A stretch of DNA of 7,450 nucleotides from Candidatus Woesearchaeota archaeon (GTDB taxonomy: Archaea; Nanobdellota; Nanobdellia; Woesearchaeales; UBA10216): positions 1 through 7,450 of the forward strand of contig JAHFTU010000048.1 of NCBI GenBank assembly GCA_023269295.1, written 5' to 3'. Below, one piece after another: positions 1 to 6,220 of the stretch (its first letter is position 1; every line of letters begins with the position of its first letter). The translations under genes and the position numbers were made by a program. The notes below the pieces were generated by a model. That model saw only the letters and a list, made by a program, of their open reading frames with translations, ran no database searches and was not told where the DNA came from.

Positions 1-337
1 AAGCTGAGCCGTAGCCGCCTCCCACCATCACGATTTTTTTGCCTTCAAGGCGATAGGTTGTGCCGTAAGGCCCCCGCACGCCGACCTTCTCCCCTGGCTT
101 CATTTCGCACAACTTATTGGAAAAAGGCCCTACAGCTGCAACTGTTATCCCAATCTGGCCCTTGTCGCTGTAGCTGATTGCGAATGGCTTCTCATCAAGC
201 CTGGGTATCCAGACCATTACAAACTGCCCTGGCTTTGCCTGCAGTGTTGACTTGAGGAATACTGTCTTTATGCCTTCTGCCTCATCAACTGATTTTGTTA
301 TTTCAACAACCTCTGGCCTTTCGAGCGGTTTTTCCAT
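1..337 (-). CDS. pyrK: Dihydroorotate dehydrogenase electron-transfer subunit PyrK (3' end outside the window)
   Basis: This is the first 112 residues of PyrK, the FAD and 2Fe-2S subunit that passes electrons from class 1B PyrD to NAD+. My translation of the minus strand shows the ferredoxin-reductase-like fold in order. The flavin-domain strand PGQFVMVWIP is at residues 36-45, and KPFAIS (50-55) corresponds to the family's RPFSIS-type FAD motif. VGPFSNKL (69-76) and GVRGPYG (86-92) follow, and VGGGYG (105-110) begins the NAD-binding domain. The cysteine cluster for the iron-sulphur centre would lie beyond the left edge. The start ATG shares its A with the TGA stop of the upstream 62-residue ORF (TGATG), which suggests translational coupling; a purine-rich GAGGGA lies upstream. 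The missing 3' part is a window edge, not evidence of a broken gene. Confidence 0.92.
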   Translation of the reverse strand, partial: MEKPLERPEVVEITKSVDEAEGIKTVFLKSTLQAKPGQFVMVWIPRLDEKPFAISYSDKGQIGITVAAVGPFSNKLCEMKPGEKVGVRGPYGTTYRLEGKKIVMVGGGYGSA

Positions 338-525
338 CACTCTTCTTCCCTCATTTCTACAACTGTTTGTGATAATGTCTTACCTGATTTTTTGGCGGCT
401 TTATCCATTATTTTTCTTATTTTCTCTATTGAAGGTGCAGTGCTTGTGTCATATTTCAGTGCAAGCTGCCTTAGGGCTTCTACAACTTCCGGATGTGGCT
501 TCCTATGCCCTGTTTTACTTTTCAT
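337..525 (-). CDS. Small basic protein of unknown function between pyrD and pyrK (62 aa)
   Basis: I do not recognise a family. The ORF is very probably translated. Its ATG lies 11 bases inside the end of pyrD, preceded by a GGTGGGGGTGG tract that can act as ribosome binding site, and its TGA overlaps the pyrK ATG by one base. Without it, a tightly packed operon would have an unexplained gap of about 177 bases. The product has 10 Lys and 4 Arg against 9 acidic residues, so it is basic, and it has no Cys and no membrane segment. Its sequence suggests three helices at about residues 11-26, 32-47 and 50-61, after a basic tail that includes GHRKPHP (6-12). A small DNA- or RNA-binding protein, or a small partner of the PyrDK complex, would fit, but both are guesses. 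Confidence 0.7.
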   Translation of the reverse strand: MKSKTGHRKPHPEVVEALRQLALKYDTSTAPSIEKIRKIMDKAAKKSGKTLSQTVVEMREEE

Positions 526-1453
526 GAGCCACCCCCACCATATCTTTTATCCTGCTGTAGCCGTTCTCTTTCATGAACAGCTTCACTTCATCGCTTACTT
601 TCCTGAACACGTCAATGCCTCTGTAATAAATTGCTGTTCCTATCTCAACAGCCACTGCGCCTGCCATTATCATCTCAACAGCGTCCTCTCCGGTAGTTAC
701 TCCCCCTATTCCTATAATAGGGATTTTCACAGCCTCATAAATATCATAAACGCAGTTTACAGCGATTGGCTTTATCGCATGCCCGCTTACCCCGCCTTGC
801 TTGTTATGGAGTATGGGCTTGCCGGTCTTCACATCAATTGCCATCCCGGGCATTGTATTGACAGCTGATATGGCGTCTGCCCCCGCTTCCTCAACAGCTT
901 TTGCTATTCTCCTAATGCTTGGCACGTTTGGGGCAAGCTTTGCTATTATGGGCACTTTTGTTTTGCTTTTGACAATGCTGACAACTTCGGCAGCTGCCTT
1001 TTCAGAGAGCGCAAACGCCTCGCCAAGGTCGCTCGCGGTGTTTGGGCATGATAGGTTGACTTCAATCATCTGCGGTTTCAGCGCTGCCATCTTCTCGGCA
1101 ACTGCGCCAAATTCTTCTTTTGTGCCCCCAAATATGCTCGGGATGATTGGCACCCCGGCGTTCTTCATCGCAAACTCTATCTCACCTAGGCTGTTGTCTA
1201 TTCCTGTATTCGGAAGCCCGACAGCGTTCAGGAACCCTCCTTTGAACTCAGTTAGTATGGGATTATTGTGCCCTTCTCTCTCCCTTGGCCCGATTGACTT
1301 CGGGATGACTGCGCCAGCGCCGTTCTTTGCAGCATAGCAGCATGCTGCTCCTGAAATTCCCACTATGCCTGAGGCTAATATCGTCGGGTTGCTCAGCTTC
1401 ACGTTCAGTATCTTTGTGCTTATGTCAGCGTTTGGCATTTTTGTATCAGGCAT
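515..1453 (-). CDS. pyrD: Dihydroorotate dehydrogenase catalytic subunit, class 1B (312 aa)
   Basis: This cytosolic FMN enzyme oxidises dihydroorotate to orotate, the fourth step of UMP synthesis. The TIM-barrel landmarks are present: PTILASG (23-29), PKS with Lys52, the substrate motif NAVGLPN (76-82), EVNLSCPNT (131-139) with catalytic Cys136, AKLAPN (171-176), SAVNT (196-200), GGVSG (220-224), and the FMN-phosphate loops GIGGV (248-252) and GTA (272-274). Cys as catalytic base identifies class 1, and the adjacent pyrK points to the NAD-linked 1B form. Length is normal for the family. Met1 and Met6 (ATG ending at 1438) are both possible starts, because homologues usually have a shorter N-terminus. 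I kept Met1 because it fits the upstream TATA-like element. The 3' end overlaps the next ORF by 11 bases. Confidence 0.95.
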   Translation of the reverse strand: MPDTKMPNADISTKILNVKLSNPTILASGIVGISGAACCYAAKNGAGAVIPKSIGPREREGHNNPILTEFKGGFLNAVGLPNTGIDNSLGEIEFAMKNAGVPIIPSIFGGTKEEFGAVAEKMAALKPQMIEVNLSCPNTASDLGEAFALSEKAAAEVVSIVKSKTKVPIIAKLAPNVPSIRRIAKAVEEAGADAISAVNTMPGMAIDVKTGKPILHNKQGGVSGHAIKPIAVNCVYDIYEAVKIPIIGIGGVTTGEDAVEMIMAGAVAVEIGTAIYYRGIDVFRKVSDEVKLFMKENGYSRIKDMVGVAHEK

Positions 1454-1477
1454 TTACCCAGCTTTTTAATCTTTGCC

Positions 1478-1485
1478 GTTATAGC
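1478..1485 (-). promoter_or_regulatory. Possible TATA box for the pyrD block
   Basis: On the minus strand this reads GCTATAAC, centred about 28 bases before the pyrD ATG. An archaeal TATA box directs initiation about 25 bases downstream, which would place the start near 1456 and give an almost leaderless transcript. This agrees with the absence of a good Shine-Dalgarno site before pyrD and mirrors the spacing seen at carA. The match to TTTAWATA is partial and the purine element upstream is not convincing. An A-rich stretch nearer the gene (minus-strand GATTAAAAAG) is too close to the ATG to serve. Confidence 0.33.
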
Positions 1486-1494
1486 ACTTCCATT

Positions 1495-1560
1495 GTGTTA
1501 TTGACAACTTTGAACAAAAATGAAAAATGCCGTGTTATTCAAAGTTCTCTATTGTTCAAG
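1495..1560. repeat. Cluster of short inverted and direct repeats in the divergent intergenic region
   Basis: Between pyrD and the antitoxin-like gene, AACTTTGAA (1506-1514) is a perfect 9-base inverted copy of TTCAAAGTT (1538-1546). Overlapping it, TTGAACAA (1510-1517) is a perfect 8-base inverted copy of TTGTTCAA (1552-1559). GTGTTATT occurs as a direct repeat at 1495-1502 and 1532-1539, 37 bases apart. In effect a TTCAA(A)G half-site occurs three times in two orientations. The cluster lies upstream of both divergent promoters, so it could be an operator for the winged-helix protein or for a pyrimidine regulator. The region is AT-rich and some of this may be chance. Confidence 0.4.
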
Positions 1561-1580
1561 CAGATCATAAAGCAAAGATT

Positions 1581-1588
1581 TTTATATA
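1581..1588 (+). promoter_or_regulatory. TATA box of the antitoxin-toxin pair
   Basis: TTTATATA matches the archaeal TATA consensus well and is preceded by purine-rich AGCAAAGA in the position of a B-recognition element. Initiation would be expected near 1610, leaving a leader of roughly 27 bases that contains the strong ribosome binding site at 1626-1632. AT-rich sequence continues to about 1613, so the exact box is not certain. Confidence 0.65.
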
Positions 1589-1625
1589 AGTCCATATATC
1601 TAATTGTATAAATGTATGCTTTTAT

Positions 1626-1632
1626 GGAGGTG
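1626..1632 (+). promoter_or_regulatory. Strong Shine-Dalgarno site of the winged-helix gene
   Basis: GGAGGTG is a full-length match to the complement of the archaeal 16S rRNA 3' end. It lies 5 bases before the ATG at 1638 and supports that start. It is the strongest site of this kind in the window. Confidence 0.8.
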
Positions 1633-1637
1633 GAAGG

Positions 1638-1901
1638 ATGCTGGAATCGCAAATAATACATTACCCGAATTTAAAAACCGTCCTTATGGTGGAAGGGTTG
1701 CTGAAAAAGTCTAGTGTGCTTTTAACGAGGGAGCAAATTAAAAACCGTCTGAATAAAAAGGTCATGCACCAGACGCTTAATGTTATCCTGAAGTATCTTG
1801 AAGACAGCGGGAAAATTCTGGACGGCAGGAAAGGAGTCCTTTGGATATATAATCCAAGCCACAAATTGGAAAAAGCAATCAAGGAAGGTGTTGAGGTATG
1901 A
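1638..1901 (+). CDS. Winged-helix DNA-binding protein, putative antitoxin of a RelE-type pair (87 aa)
   Basis: This small winged-helix protein is predicted to bind DNA and probably to neutralise the product of the next gene. The visible elements in order are helix 1 at about residues 11-25 (NLKTVLMVEGLL), helix 2 at 30-40 (TREQIKNRLNK), a recognition helix at 43-57 (MHQTLNVILKYLE) and a beta wing at 59-72 containing LDGRKGVLWIYNP. The C-terminal tail (HKLEKAIKEGVEV) could be the toxin-binding part. It overlaps the RelE-like gene by 4 bases (ATGA), the usual order for antitoxin then toxin. A winged helix is less usual for a RelE partner than ribbon-helix-helix or AbrB folds, although I recall similar pairs from archaeal genomes. 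Self-repression through the repeats at 1495-1560 is an inference. It could also be an ordinary regulator. Confidence 0.75.
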   Translation: MLESQIIHYPNLKTVLMVEGLLKKSSVLLTREQIKNRLNKKVMHQTLNVILKYLEDSGKILDGRKGVLWIYNPSHKLEKAIKEGVEV

Positions 1902-2278
1902 TGTTCAAGGGGAAACCTGTCAGGCTTCTACTCACAGGCGATGCAAAAGAGGAGTTTGAAGAGCTCAATAAGGAAGTAGGTGAGGAAATTTCTAGAGGCG
2001 TGACAGAAAGTGATTACCAGAAGTTATTGAGCTCAATAAAGCAAAAGATTGAATTTTTGAAAGCCAACCCTGAATACGGCGTTCATATTCAAAAAGACAG
2101 AATCCCGAAAGAGTACATTTTGAAGTATGACGTTAATAACTTATGGAAAGTCAATCTTTCCGGAGCATGGAGAATGATTTACACGATTCGAGGAAGTGAA
2201 ATTGAAATTATTGCCTTGGTTCTTGACATACTTGACCACGGCGCATACGATAAAAAATTTGGTTACAGGAAGAGGTAG
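1898..2278 (+). CDS. RelE/ParE-superfamily protein, putative mRNA-cleaving toxin (126 aa)
   Basis: The product looks like a RelE/ParE-fold toxin, a family whose RelE branch cuts mRNA on the ribosome. After an N-terminal helical region (about 15-58) come PEYGVHI (58-64), the core strand block LWKVNLSGAWRMIYTI (82-97) and the ending LDILDHGAYDKKFGY (109-123). Arg92 in GAWRMIY sits where RelE has a catalytic Arg; His113, Tyr117 and Tyr123 are candidate C-terminal active residues. That alignment is by eye. At 126 residues it is longer than E. coli RelE (95), mainly in the helical N-terminal half. ATG codons at 1898 and 1901 are both possible; GGAAGGTG at 1883-1890 fits either. The stop lies 10 bases from the end of carB on the other strand. 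Toxicity is untested, and a ParE-like mode is possible. Confidence 0.75.
   Translation: MMFKGKPVRLLLTGDAKEEFEELNKEVGEEISRGVTESDYQKLLSSIKQKIEFLKANPEYGVHIQKDRIPKEYILKYDVNNLWKVNLSGAWRMIYTIRGSEIEIIALVLDILDHGAYDKKFGYRKR
2252..2257 (-). terminator. Possible T-run terminator for the carA-carB transcript
   Basis: On the minus strand AAATTTTTTA lies about 32 bases past the carB stop, inside the 3' end of the RelE-like gene. Archaeal transcription often ends at T-runs without a hairpin. Only 10 bases separate carB from that gene, so any carB terminator must overlap it. One run of six T is weak evidence. Confidence 0.28.
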
Positions 2279-2288
2279 GAGTTCTGCA

Positions 2289-5200
2289 TCAACTGTACTC
2301 ATCCCAGGCCTTTACCTCCAGCTCGTCAGTTTTAACTGCAGTTATGGCTTCTGCGAACAGCCTTGCCAGTTGCAGGTTTGTGATGAGTGGTATTCCGTAG
2401 TCTGCCGCAGTCCTTCTGATAACATACTCGTCGTCAAGCTCTTTCTTTGTGAAAGCAGCAGGTATGTTGATTACCAGGTGCAGCCTTTCACCCTCGTTTT
2501 TTGATAAACCTTTTTCGTAAAAAGGTTTGCTTCCAGTGAGGTATTCCAGTATGTTCGGGCTTTTCTCCTCTGATACTTTGTGCAACATTGTTGCCGGTAT
2601 GTCATTTTTCTTCAGGAACAGCTCGGTGTGCTCTGTTGCGAACAGGTTGAAGCCCAGCGCGCTTAGCTTTTTGGCGTAGGGCGTGAACTTGACTTTTGCC
2701 TCATCTCCGCCTATGCTCAGCAGTATGTTTTTCTCTGGCAGTTTGAAGCCTGCTGCCATTATCGCCTTGAGGAAAGCGTCGTAAGTTGTCGCGCCAAGGC
2801 ACGCCACTTCCCCTGTTGAGGCCATCTCAACTGTTGTGAGCGGGTCTGCGCCCTTGAGCCGTGTGAATGAGAACTGCGGCGACTTCACGCCAACATAGCT
2901 TATTCCATCTGCCGCGTCAATTTTCAGACCGCCAACGTTTAGCCCAAGTATTGCCTTTGTTGCTATCTCGGCAAAGTTCTTCCTTGATACTTTTGACACG
3001 AATGGGAAGCTCCTTGACGCCCTGAGGTTGCACTCTATCACCTTGACGTCGTTTTCCTTTGCCAGGAATTGTATGTTGAAAGGCCCAGTTATTTTCAGGG
3101 CAGCGGCGATTTTCGCGGCAATTTCAGAAATGCGCCTTGTTGTCTCAACGTAAAGCTTCTTTGGCGGGAAGACCATAGTTGCATCGCCTGAGTGTACCCC
3201 TGCGTTTTCAACGTGTTCGGTTATTGCCTCAATCAGTATCTTGCCGTTGCTTGCGACAGCGTCTATTTCAACCTCTTTTGAGTTTGTTATGAACTTGCTT
3301 ATGACAACAGGGTACTCCTGGCTGACCTTTGATGCCTTTTCCAGGTACTGCTCAAGGTCTGCATCTGCAAACGCTATGCTCATAGCAGCGCCGCTCAGCA
3401 CGTAGGATGGCCTTACAAGCACAGGATAGCCGGCTGCAGCTGCGAATTTCTTCGCTTCCCAAACGCTTGTCAGCTCTTCCCATTCTGGCTGGTCTACATC
3501 AAGCTTGTCCAGCAGTTGTGAGAACTTCTGCCTGTCCTCTGCCTGGTCTATGCTCGCGGTTGTTGTTCCAAGTACTTTCACCCCGAGCTCTGTTAGCTTT
3601 GTGGCGATGTTGTTTGGTATCTGCCCTCCCATTGCCAGTATGACCCCTTCTGGTTTTTCCTTTTCATAAATGTCAGCAACAGTTTCAGAGCTTATTTCGT
3701 CAAAATACAGCTTGTCGCACACATCATAGTCAGTGCTGACGGTTTCCGGGTTGTAATTAACCATCACAGCCTCGTAGCCCAGCTGCCGAAGCGTGAAAAC
3801 AGCGTTGACGCAGCACCAGTCAAACTCCACAGAGCTCCCTATCCTGTAAACTCCTGAGCCTAGAACAATTATCTTTTTGCTGCTGCTGGTGAATTTAATG
3901 TCGTCTTCGCTGCCATTGTAAGTCAGGTAAAGATAGTTGGTTTTTGCCGGATATTCTGCAGCCAGCGTGTCAATCTGCTTGACAAATGGGATTATTCCAT
4001 GTTTCTTTCGCAGCTGCCTTACTTCGTTGGCAGTTGTTTTGGTTATTATTGCAATCTGCTTGTCGCTATAGCCCAGTTGCTTTGCCTTTTTTAGTAGTTG
4101 CGGTTCCAGTTCTTTATTTTCCGCAGCTGCAGCAATGAGCTCTTTTTCAGTTTGTATAATGTTCAGAATTTTGTAGAGGAACCACTTGTCAATTCCTGTC
4201 CTTTTGTGAATGTCCTCAGTTGTGTATCCTTTTTTCATTGCGGCCACAACAGCGAAAAGCCGTTCATCAGTTGGATTTGTCAGTTCTTCCTCAATGTCGT
4301 AGCTAAAGTCATTGCAGACAAGCCCTTCTGCTCCTATATCAAGCATCCTCACTGCCTTCTGTATTGCTTCCTCAAAGGTCCGGCCTATGGCCATTACCTC
4401 CCCAACAGACTTCATGGAGCTGCCTATTCTTCTGCTCACGTTGCGGAATTTCTTCAAATCCCAACGGGGTATCTTGACAACGATGTAGTCAAGCGCAGGC
4501 TCAAAACAAGCAATGGTTGTTTGTGTTATAGAGTTCTTTATTTCGATGAGCGAGTAACCAAGAGCAAGTTTCGCTGCCACGAACGCCAGCGGATAACCTG
4601 TTGCCTTTGAAGCCAGTGCCGAGCTCCTCGATAACCTTGCATTAACCTCAATGATTCTGTACTCGTCAGAGTTCTGGTCAAGGGCAAACTGTATATTACA
4701 TTCCCCAACAATGCCAAGGTGCCTTATCAGCTTTATCGCTATCTCCCTTAATCTGTGGTACTCATGGTTAGTCAGAGTCTGAGATGGTGCAACAACTATG
4801 CTTTCGCCGGTGTGTATGCCCATCGGGTCAAAGTTTTCCATGTTGCAGACAGTTATGCAGTTGTCAAACTTGTCGCGGACAACCTCGTACTCTATCTCTT
4901 TCCAGTGCTCAAGGTATTCCTCTACGAGGATTTGCGGCGCATTTGCGAGTGCCTGCCTTGCCATTTCACCAAGTTCATCGCTGCTCCTGCATACTCCGCT
5001 TCCCAGCCCACCAAGTGCGTAAGCAGCCCTTATCATTACAGGGTACTTTATTTTGTCAGCAGCAATGAGTGCGTCATTCGCTGTTGTTACGGCAAAGCTT
5101 TTTGGCGTCTTCAGGCCTGCCGCTTCCACAGCCTTCGCGAACAATTCCCTGTCCTCTGTCGCTTTTATCGCTTCTATTGGCGTGCCAAGCACTTTGACAT

Positions 5201-5525
5201 TATATTTTTCAAGAACCCCTTTGTCGTGCAAAGCAACGCCGCAGTTTAACGCGGTTTGGCCGCCGAAGCCGAGCAGGATGCCGTCCGGTTTTTCCTTGGC
5301 AATTACTTTCTCGACAAAGTAAGCGTTGACAGGGAGGAAATAAACCCTGTCTACCATCTTTTGGTCTGTCTGGATTGTTGCGATGTTTGGATTGACGAGC
5401 ACAGTCTCTATTCCCTCTTCCCTTAGGGATTTCAAGCACTGGCTGCCTGAAAAGTCAAATTCACCTGCTTGGCCAATTGAAATCGCTCCTGAGCCCAAAA
5501 CCAAAACTTTCTTCGGCTTGTTCAT
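2289..5525 (-). CDS. carB: Carbamoyl-phosphate synthase large subunit, CAD-like (1078 aa)
   Basis: CarB makes carbamoyl phosphate from bicarbonate, ammonia supplied by CarA, and two ATP. The complete duplicated architecture is visible. The first synthase half starts with LGSGAISIGQAGEFDFSG (10-27) and GFGGQTALNCG (86-96), followed by an ATP-grasp domain with ALGGLGSG (170-177) and VNARLSRSSALASK (294-307). A helical linker spans about 400-545. The second half opens with LGSGVYRIGSSVEFDW (555-570) and has AMGGQIPNN (631-639), EHVENAGVHSGD (770-781) and ECNLRASRSFPFVSK (831-845). An MGS-like allosteric domain occupies about 933-1078. Length is normal. Motifs such as SIGQAGEFD, NYLYLTY and GVYRIGSSVEFDW match animal CAD as I remember it, not E. 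coli CarB. The start overlaps the phosphodiesterase stop (ATGA), with GGTG and GGGGAG just upstream. Which nucleotide acts on the allosteric domain cannot be read from the sequence. Confidence 0.97.
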   Translation of the reverse strand: MNKPKKVLVLGSGAISIGQAGEFDFSGSQCLKSLREEGIETVLVNPNIATIQTDQKMVDRVYFLPVNAYFVEKVIAKEKPDGILLGFGGQTALNCGVALHDKGVLEKYNVKVLGTPIEAIKATEDRELFAKAVEAAGLKTPKSFAVTTANDALIAADKIKYPVMIRAAYALGGLGSGVCRSSDELGEMARQALANAPQILVEEYLEHWKEIEYEVVRDKFDNCITVCNMENFDPMGIHTGESIVVAPSQTLTNHEYHRLREIAIKLIRHLGIVGECNIQFALDQNSDEYRIIEVNARLSRSSALASKATGYPLAFVAAKLALGYSLIEIKNSITQTTIACFEPALDYIVVKIPRWDLKKFRNVSRRIGSSMKSVGEVMAIGRTFEEAIQKAVRMLDIGAEGLVCNDFSYDIEEELTNPTDERLFAVVAAMKKGYTTEDIHKRTGIDKWFLYKILNIIQTEKELIAAAAENKELEPQLLKKAKQLGYSDKQIAIITKTTANEVRQLRKKHGIIPFVKQIDTLAAEYPAKTNYLYLTYNGSEDDIKFTSSSKKIIVLGSGVYRIGSSVEFDWCCVNAVFTLRQLGYEAVMVNYNPETVSTDYDVCDKLYFDEISSETVADIYEKEKPEGVILAMGGQIPNNIATKLTELGVKVLGTTTASIDQAEDRQKFSQLLDKLDVDQPEWEELTSVWEAKKFAAAAGYPVLVRPSYVLSGAAMSIAFADADLEQYLEKASKVSQEYPVVISKFITNSKEVEIDAVASNGKILIEAITEHVENAGVHSGDATMVFPPKKLYVETTRRISEIAAKIAAALKITGPFNIQFLAKENDVKVIECNLRASRSFPFVSKVSRKNFAEIATKAILGLNVGGLKIDAADGISYVGVKSPQFSFTRLKGADPLTTVEMASTGEVACLGATTYDAFLKAIMAAGFKLPEKNILLSIGGDEAKVKFTPYAKKLSALGFNLFATEHTELFLKKNDIPATMLHKVSEEKSPNILEYLTGSKPFYEKGLSKNEGERLHLVINIPAAFTKKELDDEYVIRRTAADYGIPLITNLQLARLFAEAITAVKTDELEVKAWDEYS

Positions 5526-6220
5526 TTTCTCCCCAGCACCTTCAACAGCAAATCCGGCCTGTTGCTTCCAATCATGTCAACGCCCAGCTTTGCAAGCCTC
5601 TGGATATCCTTTTCTGTGTCGCAGTTCCAGACTGTTATTCCAATCCCGGCTTTTCTGAGTTCTCTTACAATCCTTTCATCTGTGAAACTCTGGTTTGCTG
5701 ACAGGTAGTCTGCCTTTGCAGCTTTCACAACTTCGGCCGCATTGACTGGGTTTCCAACAATCAGGGCGCCTGTTTTTATCCCAAGTTTTCTCGCTGCTGC
5801 AATATCTTTGATTTTTTTTATGAATTCATGGTAGAATGAGATCACAATCACATCCGCAGCTACGCCGTTTTTCTCAATTGCAGCAACTGTATCCTCCTCA
5901 AGCCCAGGAGCTTTGAGCTCTATCTGCAGCTTGGCCTTGCCCTTGCAGGCATCAATGGTTTCCTGCAGCGTAGGTATCCTTTCGCCTTTTCCAGCGTCAA
6001 GCTTTTTCAGCTCCTGTAGTGTCAAATCCCTGACAAATCCTTTACCATTCGTTGTTCTGTCAACTGTCTCATCATGAATGACAACGAGCTCCCAGCTTTT
6101 GCAGCGGTGGATGTCAAATTCAACGTAGTCAACTCCAATCTCTATCGCCTTCCTAAAGCCGCGCAAAGTATTTTCCGGCTCCAGGGCTGCTGCCCCCCTG
6201 TGCCCAATTGTTTGTATCAT
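5522..6220 (-). CDS. Glycerophosphodiester phosphodiesterase (GDPD/UgpQ family, 232 aa)
   Basis: Members of this TIM-barrel family hydrolyse glycerophosphodiesters to an alcohol and glycerol phosphate, using a divalent metal. The signature residues are present: HRG at 7-9 with catalytic His7, PENT at 15-18, VEFDIH at 33-38 with metal ligands Glu34 and Asp36, IHD at 48-50 with catalytic His49, then DRTTNGKG (54-61), IPTLQE (82-87), LQIELK (98-103) with Glu101, SFY (128-130) and SNRPD (219-223). The His7, Glu34, Asp36, His49 spacing is that of characterised bacterial enzymes. No signal peptide is visible, so the protein should be cytosolic, as for UgpQ. It overlaps both carA and carB by 4 bases and must share their transcript. 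Its link to pyrimidine synthesis is not obvious, and its substrate in an archaeal lipid background is unknown. Confidence 0.92.
   Translation of the reverse strand: MIQTIGHRGAAALEPENTLRGFRKAIEIGVDYVEFDIHRCKSWELVVIHDETVDRTTNGKGFVRDLTLQELKKLDAGKGERIPTLQETIDACKGKAKLQIELKAPGLEEDTVAAIEKNGVAADVIVISFYHEFIKKIKDIAAARKLGIKTGALIVGNPVNAAEVVKAAKADYLSANQSFTDERIVRELRKAGIGITVWNCDTEKDIQRLAKLGVDMIGSNRPDLLLKVLGRK

Noticed and set aside
801..1337. A 178-codon plus-strand frame opposite pyrD that looks hydrophobic, like a membrane protein.
   Set aside because: pyrD on the other strand carries every expected motif over the same bases. The hydrophobicity is a by-product of reading Gly/Ala/Lys-rich codons in reverse.
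1583..1599. TATAT and ATATA arms around the TATA box of the winged-helix gene.
   Set aside because: Low-information AT alternation expected at a promoter; it is not evidence of an operator by itself.
1961..2039. GAGCTCAATAA occurs twice (1961-1971 and 2029-2039) inside the RelE-type gene.
   Set aside because: The copies are read in different frames, have no flanking similarity and no associated mobile-element structure. Coincidence is the simplest reading.
3407..5249. Several long plus-strand open frames opposite carB (for example 4098-4610 and 4755-5249).
   Set aside because: They lie entirely antisense to a complete, motif-rich carB and show no recognisable domains, initiation signals or operon context. 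They are shadows of the real gene.
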